A DNA stretch of 64,000 nucleotides from Massilia rhizosphaerae (GCF_016093545.1 NZ_JADKYX010000012.1:1-64000); one strand, 5' to 3'; counted from the stretch's first letter, positions 33,635-44,178 are shown. Made by a program: numbers and translations. Notes: a model not told the origin generated them from the sequence alone.

Positions 33635-34663
33635 ATGACCCAAGTCGTCACCCTCCACCCGCCGGCCACGCCGGCCTCCCTGCCGAAGGACGCCACCTGG
33701 CCGCTGGCCGACGTGCTCGCGCTGTTCGAGCTGCCGCTGCCGGAGCTGATGTTCCGCGCCCAACAGGCGCACCGCGCCGAATTCCCCGACGGCGACGTCG
33801 AACTCGCGACCCTGCTGTCGATCAAGACCGGCGGCTGCGAGGAAGACTGCGGCTACTGCCCGCAGGCCGCGCGCTACGACACCGGCGTCGAGGCGAAGAA
33901 GATCCTCGACCTCGACACGGTGCTGGACGCCGCGCGCGAAGCGAAGGCCAAGGGCGCGACCCGCTTCTGCATGGGCGCCGCGTGGCGCAGCCCGAAAGAG
34001 CGCGACATGGAAAAAGTGGAAGCCATGGTGCGCGGCGTGAAGGCGCTGGGCATGGAAACCTGCGCCACCCTCGGCATGCTGGAAGAAGGCCAGGCCGAGC
34101 AACTGAAGCAGGCCGGCCTGGACTACTACAACCACAACATCGACACCGCGCCGGACTTCTACGGCGACGTGATCTCCACGCGCGAATACCGCGACCGCCT
34201 GGACACGCTGGGCCGCGTGCGCACGGCCGGCCTGAAGATCTGCTGCGGCGGCATCGTCGGCATGGGCGAAACGCGGGCGCAGCGCGCCGGCCTGATCGCC
34301 CAGCTGGCGAACATGAACCCGTATCCGGAATCGGTGCCCATCAACCACCTCGTGCAGGTCGAAGGCACGCCGCTGCACGGCCTGCCGCCGCTGGACCCGA
34401 TCGAATTCGTGCGCACGATCGCCGTCGCCCGCATCACGATGCCGAAGGCGCGCGTGCGCCTGTCGGCCGGCCGGCGCGAGCTGGGCGAAGCCGTGCAGGC
34501 GATGTGCTTCATGGCCGGCGCCAATTCCATCTTCTACGGCGACAAGCTGCTCACCACCGACAATCCGGAAGCGGACGACGACCGCAAGCTGTTGGAAAAG
34601 CTGGGCCTCAAGACGCGCTCGGCGACGCTGGAATCGGTGCAAAAGGAAAGCTGCGGCTGTTAA
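33635..34663 (+). CDS. bioB: Biotin synthase
   Basis: BioB is the radical-SAM enzyme that inserts sulfur into dethiobiotin. The 342-residue protein has the [4Fe-4S] loop GGCEEDCGYCPQAARYDTGV (Cys68, Cys72, Cys75), FCMGAAWRSPKERDMEKVEA, YYNHNIDTAPDFYGDVISTR, and the [2Fe-2S] Arg region RVRLSAGRRELGEAVQ, and ends in the usual SCGC-like tail (ESCGC). It is the last biotin gene and is followed at once by the large palindromic repeat. Confidence 0.96.
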   Translation: MTQVVTLHPPATPASLPKDATWPLADVLALFELPLPELMFRAQQAHRAEFPDGDVELATLLSIKTGGCEEDCGYCPQAARYDTGVEAKKILDLDTVLDAAREAKAKGATRFCMGAAWRSPKERDMEKVEAMVRGVKALGMETCATLGMLEEGQAEQLKQAGLDYYNHNIDTAPDFYGDVISTREYRDRLDTLGRVRTAGLKICCGGIVGMGETRAQRAGLIAQLANMNPYPESVPINHLVQVEGTPLHGLPPLDPIEFVRTIAVARITMPKARVRLSAGRRELGEAVQAMCFMAGANSIFYGDKLLTTDNPEADDDRKLLEKLGLKTRSATLESVQKESCGC

Positions 34664-34667
34664 GAAC

Positions 34668-34767
34668 CGTAGGGTGGGCATTCGAGGCCGGGGGCCTCGA
34701 ATGAAACGTGCCCACCATGCGTTACCGTACCGCATACGTCTGGTGGGCACGGGGTGCCCACCCTACG
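34668..34767. repeat. REP-like palindromic element, full-length copy B
   Basis: Outer 13-bp arms CGTAGGGTGGGCA (34668-34680) and TGCCCACCCTACG (34755-34767) are perfectly complementary. Inside are a perfect hairpin with 11-bp arms (34679-34703, CATTCGAGGCC, loop GGG), a middle near-palindrome (34710-34748), and GGTGGGCAC-GGG-GTGCCCACC. It begins four bases after the bioB stop codon. Copies A, C and D elsewhere share the GTGGGC/GCCCAC cores. Confidence 0.9.
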
Positions 34768-34852
34768 CAAACGCTGTCAGGCCACGAGCCAAGTTTTATC
34801 GATTCATCAGGCCACAAGCCGATCCCACAACACATAAAACAGACGAGACACC

Positions 34853-36898
<2,046 letters not shown>

Positions 36899-36903
36899 GT
36901 GAG

Positions 36904-36933
36904 CGTAGAGTGGGCGGCCCTCCGCCCACCATG
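36904..36933. repeat. REP-like hairpin, copy C
   Basis: GTGGGCGG-CCCT-CCGCCCAC (36910-36929) flanked by CGTAGA and CATG, as in the left half of copy B. It starts five bases after the liuD stop codon. Its stem-loop is identical to the reverse complement of copy D at 47069-47090. Confidence 0.85.
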
Positions 36934-37006
36934 TTTCACCGACACCCGCGGCATCAAACAACCAACGAGACAGCAAACGCAATCCATAAAAATTAGGAGA
37001 CAAGAC

Positions 37007-37948
37007 ATGCGGATACTGCTGTACCGGGGCGACGGCGTCATCGAGCCGTGGGTCCGTGATTTTTCCGATGCATTGCCGCGCGCGGAGATGGTCGTGTGGC
37101 ACGACAACATGTCGCTGGCGTCAATGGCGCCTTGCGATTACGCCGTGGTGTGGGCGCCGACGCCCCGCCTGCTCGACCAGCTCGCCCACGTGAAGGCGAT
37201 CTTCCTGATGGGCGCCGGCGTGGACGCGCTGCTGAAATTCGGCGACGCGCTGCCGCCGGTTCCCATCGTCCGCCTGGGCGACGCGGGCATGGCCGAGCAG
37301 ATGGCGGAATACGTGGTGTACGCGACCCTGCGCTACTTCCGCCGCTTCGACGACTATGAGCAGCAGGCGCGCCAGGGCATCTGGAACCCGCTGGAAACGC
37401 GCCGGCGCAAGGCCGACTTCACGGTCGGCGTGCTGGGCCTCGGCAAGCTCGGATTGCCCGTGTTGCGCGCGCTGCGCCAGCTCGGGTTTCCCGTGCGCGG
37501 CTGGAGCCGCACGGTCCCGGACCTGCCCGGTGTCGCGTGCTTCGCCGGCATGGAGGCGTTCGACGACTTCCTGTCCGGCACCCAGGTCCTCGTCTGCATG
37601 CTGCCGCTCACGCCGGAAACGACGAACCTGCTCGACCGCGCGCGCCTGTCGCAGTTGCCCCAGGGCGCCTACCTGATCAACGTGGCGCGCGGCGCGCTGG
37701 TGGCGGAGCCGGACCTGATGGCGCTGATCCGCTCCGGCCACATCGCGGGCGCCACGCTGGACGTATTCCGCAACGAACCGTTGCCGGCCCCGCATCCGTT
37801 CTGGAACGAGCCGCGCATCACCATCACGCCGCACATCTCGGCCCTCACCTTGCGCGACGAGGCGGTGCGCCAGATCGCCGCCAAGATCGGCAAGCTGGAA
37901 CGGGGCGAGGCCATCGACGACATCGTCGACCGCGCCCGCGGCTACTAG
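37007..37948 (+). CDS. ghrA: Glyoxylate/hydroxypyruvate reductase A-like 2-hydroxyacid dehydrogenase
   Basis: The 313-residue NAD(P)-dependent dehydrogenase has the Rossmann motif VGVLGLGKLGLPVLRALRQL, then WSRT, the catalytic-region YLINVARGALVAEPDLMALI and HPFWNEPRITITPHISALTL (His). It resembles GhrA, which reduces glyoxylate and hydroxypyruvate. Its role inside a leucine cluster is not obvious; the arrangement liuD-ghrA-lyase recurs in related bacteria as far as I recall. The start follows TAGGAGA; the open frame upstream only covers the REP-like repeat. Confidence 0.88.
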   Translation: MRILLYRGDGVIEPWVRDFSDALPRAEMVVWHDNMSLASMAPCDYAVVWAPTPRLLDQLAHVKAIFLMGAGVDALLKFGDALPPVPIVRLGDAGMAEQMAEYVVYATLRYFRRFDDYEQQARQGIWNPLETRRRKADFTVGVLGLGKLGLPVLRALRQLGFPVRGWSRTVPDLPGVACFAGMEAFDDFLSGTQVLVCMLPLTPETTNLLDRARLSQLPQGAYLINVARGALVAEPDLMALIRSGHIAGATLDVFRNEPLPAPHPFWNEPRITITPHISALTLRDEAVRQIAAKIGKLERGEAIDDIVDRARGY

Positions 37949-37957
37949 GAAACCAAC

Positions 37958-38872
37958 ATGCACATGCAACTGCCGAAACAAGTCAAAATTGTCGAAGTGG
38001 GCCCGCGCGACGGGCTGCAGAACGAACAGGAAGCGGTGGCAGCAAGCGTCAAGATCGAACTGGTCGACCGCCTGTCGCGCGCCGGCTTCGCCAATATCGA
38101 GGCGGCGTCGTTCGTCTCGCCCAAGTGGGTGCCGCAGATGGCGACGAGCGCCGAGGTCATGGCCGGCATCGCCCGCCGTCCCGGCACGCTGTATTCCGCG
38201 CTGACGCCGAACATGCAGGGCTTCGAGGCGGCGCTGGCGGCACGGGCCGACGAAGTCGTGATCTTCGGCTCGGCGTCGGAAGCGTTCTCGCAGCGGAACA
38301 TCAACTGCTCGATCGCGGAATCCATCGCCCGCTTCGAATCCGTGGCGAGGGCCGCGCAGGACCACGGCCTGCGCCTGCGCGGCAGCATCAGCTGCGCGTT
38401 CGGCTGTCCGTACCAGGGCGAGGTGCCGCTGGATGCCGTCGCCGACGTCGTCGCCCGCATGCGCGACCTGGGCTGCGACGAGATCGACATCGCCGACACG
38501 ATCGGCGTCTCGACCCCGCGCAAGACGCAGGCCGTGATGGAAACGGCGGCGCGCGCGTTCTCGCTGGAGCGCATCTCCGGCCACTTCCACGACACCTACG
38601 GCCAGGCACTCGCCAACATCTACGCCAGCCTGGAACTGGGCGTCGCGATCTTCCACTCGTCCGTGTCGGGCCTGGGCGGCTGCCCGTATGCGAAGGGCGC
38701 GACGGGCAACGTGGCGACGGAAGACGTGGTCTACATGCTGAATGGGCTCGGGATCAAGACTGGCATCGATCTCGACGTGGTCGTGGATGCGGGACAATTC
38801 ATTGCGCAGCAGCTGGGACGCAAAGGCGTGAGCCGGGCGGGCAATGCGTTGCTGGCAAAGCGGGCGATGTAA
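37958..38872 (+). CDS. mvaB: Hydroxymethylglutaryl-CoA lyase
   Basis: The enzyme splits HMG-CoA into acetoacetate and acetyl-CoA, the last step of leucine breakdown (also called liuE). The 304-residue TIM-barrel protein has VKIVEVGPRDGLQNEQE, SFVSPKWVPQMA, SCAFGCPYQGEVP, DIADTIGVSTP, HFHDTYGQALANIYASLELG and the cysteine loop SGLGGCPYAKGATGNVATED. It begins nine bases after ghrA. Confidence 0.95.
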   Translation: MHMQLPKQVKIVEVGPRDGLQNEQEAVAASVKIELVDRLSRAGFANIEAASFVSPKWVPQMATSAEVMAGIARRPGTLYSALTPNMQGFEAALAARADEVVIFGSASEAFSQRNINCSIAESIARFESVARAAQDHGLRLRGSISCAFGCPYQGEVPLDAVADVVARMRDLGCDEIDIADTIGVSTPRKTQAVMETAARAFSLERISGHFHDTYGQALANIYASLELGVAIFHSSVSGLGGCPYAKGATGNVATEDVVYMLNGLGIKTGIDLDVVVDAGQFIAQQLGRKGVSRAGNALLAKRAM

Positions 38873-38882
38873 CGCGGAATTG

Positions 38883-38910
38883 AAAAAGGCCGGCGATCTC
38901 TCGCCGGCCT
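38883..38910 (-). terminator. Rho-independent terminator of tRNA-Pro
   Basis: On the minus strand AGGCCGGCGA-GAGA-TCGCCGGCCT is followed by TTTTTC. It lies 10 bases beyond the tRNA 3' end. The perfect 10-bp stem also lies just after the convergent HMG-CoA lyase gene and may end that transcript too, although no T run follows on the plus strand. Confidence 0.85.
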
Positions 38911-38920
38911 CTTGCTATAC

Positions 38921-38997
<77 letters not shown>

Positions 38998-39006
38998 AAG
39001 ACAGCC

Positions 39007-39036
39007 ATCATACCGTCCGGGCGCCATCCCGGTCAA
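39007..39036 (-). promoter_or_regulatory. Sigma-70 promoter of tRNA-Pro
   Basis: Minus strand TTGACC (39036-39031), an 18-base spacer and TATGAT (39012-39007). The -10 box ends nine bases before the mature tRNA 5' end, so transcription would start just in front of the tRNA. Confidence 0.75.
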
Positions 39037-39082
39037 GGAAACCGCCGGCATCCGTGGTTTTATCGCTGACCAAGGTGAAGAC

Positions 39083-39715
39083 GTGACGTTTGCAATCGAC
39101 TCTTTCGACCATCGCGGCACCGGGGTCGCGCTTCCCGACCGCAAGCAGGTCAACCGCATCGCGGCCGGCATCGCGCTGTCGCTGGCCGCCCATGCGCTGC
39201 TGCTCGCGCTCTACCGCCAGCCCGTCACGACCTTGCCCGCCGCGCCGCAGGAACGGCTCACGATCCGCCTGCGGGCCGCGCCGCCGCCTGCGACAATCGA
39301 ACCGGCCCAGGCGCCGCCCGTGCCCCGTGCGCGGCGTCCCGCCCGTAATAAAACCCGGCCGGTGATCGCCGTGGCCCCGGAACGACGCCAGTCGACCGAG
39401 GAAACCTTTGCCGTCAAACCGGCGCCGGAAACGCCCGCGCCGCCCGCCGCGCCCGCGCCGACGCGGCACTTCGACGTCGACGCCGCCCGCAGCCTGGCGC
39501 GCGGCATGGCGACGAAGCTGGCCAACGAACCCGATCCGGACAAGGTGGGCACGGCGCTCGAACGCCTGCCCAAGCCGCCGCTGCAAACGGAAAACAAGTT
39601 CGAACGGGCGATCAAGTCGGCCAAGCGGCCCGATTGCAAGGACGGCGTGCCGGGCGGCTTGCTGGCGCCGATCTTCCTGGCGATGGACAAGAAGGACAGC
39701 GGGTGCAAGTGGTAA
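39083..39715 (+). CDS. TonB-like proline-rich membrane-anchored hypothetical protein
   Basis: The 210-residue product has one N-terminal membrane segment (AAGIALSLAAHALLLALY, about residues 26-43). It then has a long Pro/Ala/Arg-rich stretch (APPPATIEPAQAPPVPRARR and beyond) and a short C-terminal part ending DCKDGVPGGLLAPIFLAMDK. The layout resembles TonB or TolA N-terminal halves, but no TonB C-terminal fold is visible. The GTG start follows AAGGTGAAGAC. The open frame upstream overlaps tRNA-Pro and is not coding. It converges with rsmI. Confidence 0.65.
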   Translation: MTFAIDSFDHRGTGVALPDRKQVNRIAAGIALSLAAHALLLALYRQPVTTLPAAPQERLTIRLRAAPPPATIEPAQAPPVPRARRPARNKTRPVIAVAPERRQSTEETFAVKPAPETPAPPAAPAPTRHFDVDAARSLARGMATKLANEPDPDKVGTALERLPKPPLQTENKFERAIKSAKRPDCKDGVPGGLLAPIFLAMDKKDSGCKW

Positions 39716-39721
39716 GTTCGC

Positions 39722-40630
39722 CTACTCGTCGCCCTTGATCTGCAACGCCCGCTCGTACAAGGCGTTCTTCTTCTTCCCCGTGATCTGCGCCGCCAGCGCG
39801 GCCGCCTGCTTCACCGAACAGTCTTCCAGCAGGATGCGCAGCACGCGCTCCGCCTCGACGTCGCCCTGGTCGTCGTCCGCGCGCGCGCCCTCGACCAGCA
39901 CGACGAACTCGCCCCGTTCGCGGTTGGCGTCAGCCTTGACCCAGGCGAGGGCCTCGGCGAGCGGGCAGCGGTGGATTTCCTCGAACAACTTGGTGAGTTC
40001 GCGCGCGAACACGACCTGGCGCGCCGGCTCGAACGCGGCCGCGAGAGATTCCACACAGTCCGTGATGCGATGCGGTGCCTCATAAAACACGAGCGTCGCC
40101 GGCACGGACTTGAGCGCGGCCAGTTCCGCTTCGCGCTGCTTCGCCTTCGCGGGCAGGAAGCCGACAAAATAGAAGCGGTCGTGCACGAGGCCACTCGCCG
40201 ACAGCGCCGCGATGGCCGCCGAGGCGCCGGGCACGGGCACGACGTGCAGGCCGGCAGCGCGCACGGCGTCGACGATGCGCGCGCCCGGGTCGGACACGGC
40301 CGGCGTGCCCGCATCCGACACAAGCGCCACGCGCTCGCCCGCGCGCAGGCGCGTGACGAGTTTCTCGGCCACCTCGCGCTCGTTGTGCTGGTGCGCGGCG
40401 ATCATGTGTTTATTGAGGCCGAAGCGCGTCAGCAGGGCACCCGTCTTGCGCGTGTCCTCGCAGGCGACGACGTCGGCCAGCTGCAGCACGTGCAGGGCGC
40501 GCAGCGTAATGTCGGTGACGTTGCCGATGGGTGTGGCCACCACGTAAAGCGTTGCGCTAGGATAGGACTGCTGGGCGGCCTCGCCCATGACGGGCAGTTG
40601 GGCGATCTGGCTGGACTGGGTTTCTGTCAT
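39722..40630 (-). CDS. rsmI: 16S rRNA (cytidine-2'-O)-methyltransferase
   Basis: RsmI methylates the ribose of C1402 in 16S rRNA. The 302-residue protein has LYVVATPIGNVTDITLRALH, DVVACEDTRKTGALLTRFG, ALVSDAGTPAVSDPGARIVD, VVPVPGASAAIAALSASGL and FYEAPHRI, all family signatures. It is divergent from the lpoA-like gene with only 12 bases between the start codons. E. coli has the same order (yraL facing yraM-yraN-yraO-yraP). Confidence 0.95.
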   Translation of the reverse strand: MTETQSSQIAQLPVMGEAAQQSYPSATLYVVATPIGNVTDITLRALHVLQLADVVACEDTRKTGALLTRFGLNKHMIAAHQHNEREVAEKLVTRLRAGERVALVSDAGTPAVSDPGARIVDAVRAAGLHVVPVPGASAAIAALSASGLVHDRFYFVGFLPAKAKQREAELAALKSVPATLVFYEAPHRITDCVESLAAAFEPARQVVFARELTKLFEEIHRCPLAEALAWVKADANRERGEFVVLVEGARADDDQGDVEAERVLRILLEDCSVKQAAALAAQITGKKKNALYERALQIKGDE

Positions 40631-40642
40631 GTTGGGGATCGG

Positions 40643-41869
40643 ATGCGGATGAACATTCTCGAGGCGCTCTGCCTTGTGCTGCTTGCGCTGGGCGCGGGCG
40701 GCCAGGCTCTTGCCGGCATGCCGTGCGCCGGGCCGCAGCGATTGTGCGCGTCCATGGACACAAACACAAGTGCGCACGCGCCCGTCGCCCTCGCCATGCT
40801 GGATCCTGCCATCCAGCCGCGGCGCGCGAAGCCGCCGACGAACGAGCCGGCCCCGCCGCCGCCGCCGTCGAGCCCGCCCATCCGTATCGCGCTGCTGCTG
40901 CCGCTGCGTTCGAGCACCCTCGCGCCGGCCGCCGAGGCCGTGCGCGCCGGCTTCATGGCGGGCATGGCACGGGACGGCACCGGCTTCAAGGCCGACGTCG
41001 TCGCGACGGGCGATGCGCCGCGCGACGTGCTCGATGCCTACGCGCGCGCGGCGGTGGCGAGCGACGTCATCGTCGGGCCGCTGGCGCGCTCCGCCGTCGC
41101 CGCGCTGGCCGACAGCGACGCCGTCACGCGGCCCACCGTCGCGCTGAGCATGCCGGAAGACCGGGCGGCGGTGCCGCGCGGGATGCTCGTGGCCGGCCTG
41201 TCGATCGAGGACGAGGCGCGCCAGGTGGCCGAATGGGCCGCGCGCGAGCATCCGCATGGCCGCGCGCTGATCCTGACGGGCGGCGCGGCCTGGGCCCAGC
41301 GCGCGGCCGGCGCGTTCGAGGCGCGCTGGACCGAACTGGGGCACACGGACCAGCGCTTCCCCGTGCCGTCCGGCGCCGCCGGCAAGGCCGCGATGGGGGA
41401 ACTGAAGCAGAGGCTGGAGATCGACCCGCCCGACCTGCTGTTCGCCGCGCTCGACAGCGCCGCGCTGCGTCCCGTGCGCGCCGTGGCCGGGGCCGCGATC
41501 CCCTGCTACGGCGGCGGCACGGCGAACCCGGGCCGCACGGCAGAACCGGGCGCCCCGGACTTCGACGGCGTGCGCCTCCTCGACCTGCCGTGGATCGTGC
41601 GGCCCGATCATCCGGCCGTGATGGTCTACCCGCGGCCGCTGGACACGGACCAGCCGCTCGACATGGACCGTCTGTACGCGCTCGGCATCGACGCCTTCCG
41701 CGTGGCGCGCGAGCTGGCGCTGCGGGACGGCGCGCCGTTCGGCATCGACGGCGTCACGGGCCGGCTCGACGTGAGCCCCGGCCCCGGCGGCCGCTTGCGA
41801 TTGCAGCGGCGCGAGGCGGCCGTCGTCGTCCACGCCGGCGCGTTCGAGCCCGTGGACAGGGAACGCTGA
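40643..41869 (+). CDS. lpoA: LpoA-like penicillin-binding protein activator, short form
   Basis: The 408-residue protein has a hydrophobic leader, a Pro-rich linker (TNEPAPPPPPSSPP) and a periplasmic-binding-protein domain from PPIRIALLLPLRSSTLAPAA to the C-terminus (VMVYPRPLDTDQPLDMDRLY, then ALGIDAFRVARELAL). E. coli LpoA (about 680 residues) activates PBP1A and has an additional N-terminal TPR domain, which is missing here. No clear lipobox is seen. Gene order rsmI/lpoA/yraN/diaA/dolP supports orthology. Starts at 40643 and 40649 are both possible. Confidence 0.82.
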   Translation: MRMNILEALCLVLLALGAGGQALAGMPCAGPQRLCASMDTNTSAHAPVALAMLDPAIQPRRAKPPTNEPAPPPPPSSPPIRIALLLPLRSSTLAPAAEAVRAGFMAGMARDGTGFKADVVATGDAPRDVLDAYARAAVASDVIVGPLARSAVAALADSDAVTRPTVALSMPEDRAAVPRGMLVAGLSIEDEARQVAEWAAREHPHGRALILTGGAAWAQRAAGAFEARWTELGHTDQRFPVPSGAAGKAAMGELKQRLEIDPPDLLFAALDSAALRPVRAVAGAAIPCYGGGTANPGRTAEPGAPDFDGVRLLDLPWIVRPDHPAVMVYPRPLDTDQPLDMDRLYALGIDAFRVARELALRDGAPFGIDGVTGRLDVSPGPGGRLRLQRREAAVVVHAGAFEPVDRER

Positions 41870-41870
41870 C

Positions 41871-42230
41871 ATGTGGCCAACGCGCCTGTCGCGCAAGCAG
41901 GAACAGGGGAAGCAATGGGAAGATGTGGCGCTGGCGTATCTTGAACGCCACGGTCTCGTTCTGATCGAAGCGAATTTCCGCTGCAAGCTCGGGGAAATCG
42001 ACCTGATCCTGCGCGACGGCGCCGCGCTCGTGTTCGTCGAGGTGCGCCAGCGCGCGGCGGGCGCCCAGGTCAGCGCCGCGGCGAGCATCGGCCCGGCGAA
42101 AATCCGCCGCGTCATCCGCGCCGCCCAGTTCTATTTACAGCGGTTCGACCGCCTGCCCCCTTGCCGGATCGACGTGATCGCCATCGACGGCTCTCATGTC
42201 GATTGGTTAAGGAACGCCATTGAAGTGTAA
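41871..42230 (+). CDS. yraN: YraN-family (UPF0102) endonuclease-like protein
   Basis: The 119-residue protein has the nuclease-like core GKQWEDVALAYLERHGLVLI, EANFRCKLGEIDLILRDGAALVFVEVRQR, where the E...D...E-x-K-like positions match the restriction-endonuclease fold (here EVRQR). Function is unproven. It starts one base after the lpoA stop. Confidence 0.92.
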   Translation: MWPTRLSRKQEQGKQWEDVALAYLERHGLVLIEANFRCKLGEIDLILRDGAALVFVEVRQRAAGAQVSAAASIGPAKIRRVIRAAQFYLQRFDRLPPCRIDVIAIDGSHVDWLRNAIEV

Positions 42231-42272
42231 GCATTTTTTGCTGGGCTTGATCGCCGGGCATTGCCACTGCAC

Positions 42273-42278
42273 TATAAT
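42273..42278 (+). promoter_or_regulatory. Candidate -10 box for a leaderless diaA transcript
   Basis: A perfect TATAAT ends eight bases before the diaA ATG and no Shine-Dalgarno sequence lies between. The best -35 candidate, TTGATC at 42247-42252, is 20 bases away, which is long. If used, transcription would begin at or next to the start codon. Confidence 0.35.
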
Positions 42279-42286
42279 CTTCGACC

Positions 42287-42883
42287 ATGAATACTCAACG
42301 CATCCTCGCCCACTTCCAGGAAAGCGCCGAACTCAAGATGAAGTCGGCGACTCTCCTCGCACAACCGATTTCTCAAGCGATTGAGCTGATGTTCAATGCG
42401 CTTTCCAACGGCAACAAGATTCTTGCCTGCGGCAACGGCGGATCGGCCGGCGACGCGCAACACTTCGCCGCCGAACTGGTCGGCCGCTTCGAGCGCGAGC
42501 GCTTTCCGCTGCCGGCCATCGCGCTGACCACCGACACGTCGATCATCACGGCCGTCGGCAACGATTACAGTTTCAACGAAATTTTCAGCAAGCAGGTGCA
42601 AGCGTTCGGCCAGGCCGGCGACATCCTGCTGGCGATTTCGACGTCCGGCAATTCGGCCAACGTGCTGGCCGCCGTCGAAGCCGCGCTGGAACGCGAGATG
42701 CGCATCGTCGCCCTGACGGGCAAGGATGGCGGCAAGTTGGGGCAGATGCTGACCGACGCCGACGTCCACATCAACGTGCCGCATTCCCGCACCGCCCGCA
42801 TCCAGGAAGTGCATCTGGTCGCGATCCACAGTATCTGCGACGGCCTGGACGTCGCCCTGTTCGGAGAAGAAGATGCAATTTAA
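42287..42883 (+). CDS. diaA: SIS-domain protein, DiaA/GmhA type
   Basis: The 198-residue protein carries the SIS phosphosugar-binding fold: ISQAIELMFNALSNGNKILA, CGNGGSAGDAQHFAAELVGR, FERERFPLPAIALTTDTSII and LAISTSGNSANVLAAVEAAL. GmhA is sedoheptulose-7-phosphate isomerase; DiaA regulates DnaA-dependent replication initiation. The conserved position between yraN and dolP favours DiaA; sequence alone does not exclude an isomerase. Confidence 0.88.
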   Translation: MNTQRILAHFQESAELKMKSATLLAQPISQAIELMFNALSNGNKILACGNGGSAGDAQHFAAELVGRFERERFPLPAIALTTDTSIITAVGNDYSFNEIFSKQVQAFGQAGDILLAISTSGNSANVLAAVEAALEREMRIVALTGKDGGKLGQMLTDADVHINVPHSRTARIQEVHLVAIHSICDGLDVALFGEEDAI

Positions 42884-43529
42884 CGCCGGCGCCATGCTGC
42901 GTCCCCTGTCGAAGGCCGTGCTGTGCGTGGCCCTGCTGTCTTCCCTGCAAGGGTGCGTGGCCGTCGTGGCGGCCGGTGCCGTCGGCGGCGCCGTCGCCAC
43001 GGCCGACCGCCGCACGCTGGGTGCCCAGACCGAGGACAAGGGCATCGACCTGAAAGCCGCGACGCATCTGGGCGACATCGTCGGCGACGCCGGCCACGTC
43101 AACGTCAACAGCTACAACCGCAAGGTGCTGCTGACCGGCGAAGTGCGCGACGAGGCGATGAAACGCGCGGTCGAGGACGAAGTGCGCGGCATCACCGGCG
43201 TCGAAGGCGTCATGAACGAACTGGCGATCGCCGGCCCGTCGAGCTACACGTCGCGCGCCAGCGATGCGCTGATCACCAGCAAGGTCAAACTCAGCCTGGC
43301 CGACAAGAAAACCGTCTCGGCCACGTCGTTCAAGGTCGTCACGGAACGCGGCACCGTCTACCTGCTGGGCCTCGTGACCCAGCGCGAAGGCAATATCGCC
43401 GCCGACGTGGCCCAGGGCGTATCGGGCGTCATGCGCGTGGTGAAAATGTTCGAGTACATCAGCGAGGAAGACCTGCGCTCGATGCAGCCGCCGCTGCAAC
43501 AGCAACCCGAGCCCCGCAGCGCGTCGTAA
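42873..43529 (+). CDS. dolP: BON-domain lipoprotein (DolP/YraP type)
   Basis: The 218-residue lipoprotein (LLSSLQGC leader) has two BON domains: HVNVNSYNRKVLLTGEVRDE, then VEDEVRGITGVEGVMNELAI; and ITSKVKLSLADKKTVSATSF, then VYLLGLVTQREGNIAADVAQ. DolP is an outer-membrane lipoprotein that preserves envelope integrity at division sites. The gene overlaps diaA by 11 bases. A Gln/Pro tail ends the protein. Confidence 0.92.
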   Translation: MQFNAGAMLRPLSKAVLCVALLSSLQGCVAVVAAGAVGGAVATADRRTLGAQTEDKGIDLKAATHLGDIVGDAGHVNVNSYNRKVLLTGEVRDEAMKRAVEDEVRGITGVEGVMNELAIAGPSSYTSRASDALITSKVKLSLADKKTVSATSFKVVTERGTVYLLGLVTQREGNIAADVAQGVSGVMRVVKMFEYISEEDLRSMQPPLQQQPEPRSAS

Positions 43530-43584
43530 CGCACGGGCTTATAATCGCAAGGTCGCCAGATCGGCATCGCAGGATGAAGACACC

Positions 43585-44097
43585 ATGACCACTTCAACAC
43601 GCGCCTGGGTCAAGCCGGCCGTCGCCGCCGCGGCCGTGCTGGCGATCGCCGGCATCGGTTTCGCCACGTTCAGCCAGCAACAGCAGGCGCCCGACGTCAC
43701 GTTCATCACCATCGCCGGCCAGAAGATCAACACGCACGACTTGCGCGGCAAGGTCGTGATGGTCAATTTCTGGGCCACGTCCTGCGCCACCTGCGTGAAG
43801 GAAATGCCGCAGATGGTCGACACGTACAACCGGTTCAAGAAGGACGGCCTGGAATTCGTCGCCGTGGCGATGAGCTACGATCCGCCGAACTATGTCCTGA
43901 ACTACACCGAAACGCGCAAGCTGCCGTTCAAGGTGGCCCTCGATTCCGGCGGCGACCTCGCCAAGCAGTTCGGCGACGTCAACATGACGCCGACCACCTT
44001 TGTCATCGGCAAGGATGGCAAGATCCTCAAGCGTTATCTGGGCGAGCCGGATTTTGCATCGCTGCACGCGCTGCTGCAGAAATCCCTGAAGTCGTAA
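43585..44097 (+). CDS. TlpA/ResA-like membrane-anchored thioredoxin
   Basis: The 170-residue protein has one N-terminal membrane anchor (AVAAAAVLAIAGIGFATF) and a thioredoxin fold: GKVVMVNFWATSCATCVKEM, LEFVAVAMSYDPPNYVLNY and MTPTTFVIGKDGKILKRYLG (cis-Pro). The active site is CATC instead of the more common CPPC/CEPC and the preceding Trp is Ser. A periplasmic disulfide reductase, perhaps for cytochrome c or wall enzymes, is likely. A TATAAT at 43540-43545 may be its -10 box. Confidence 0.87.
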   Translation: MTTSTRAWVKPAVAAAAVLAIAGIGFATFSQQQQAPDVTFITIAGQKINTHDLRGKVVMVNFWATSCATCVKEMPQMVDTYNRFKKDGLEFVAVAMSYDPPNYVLNYTETRKLPFKVALDSGGDLAKQFGDVNMTPTTFVIGKDGKILKRYLGEPDFASLHALLQKSLKS

Positions 44098-44178
44098 TCG
44101 GTCCGCGCGCACCCCTGACCTCCCGCAAACGTTGACGTCCGCTTCGGCCCAAGCTTGACGCCGGCAAAGGAGGATGCG

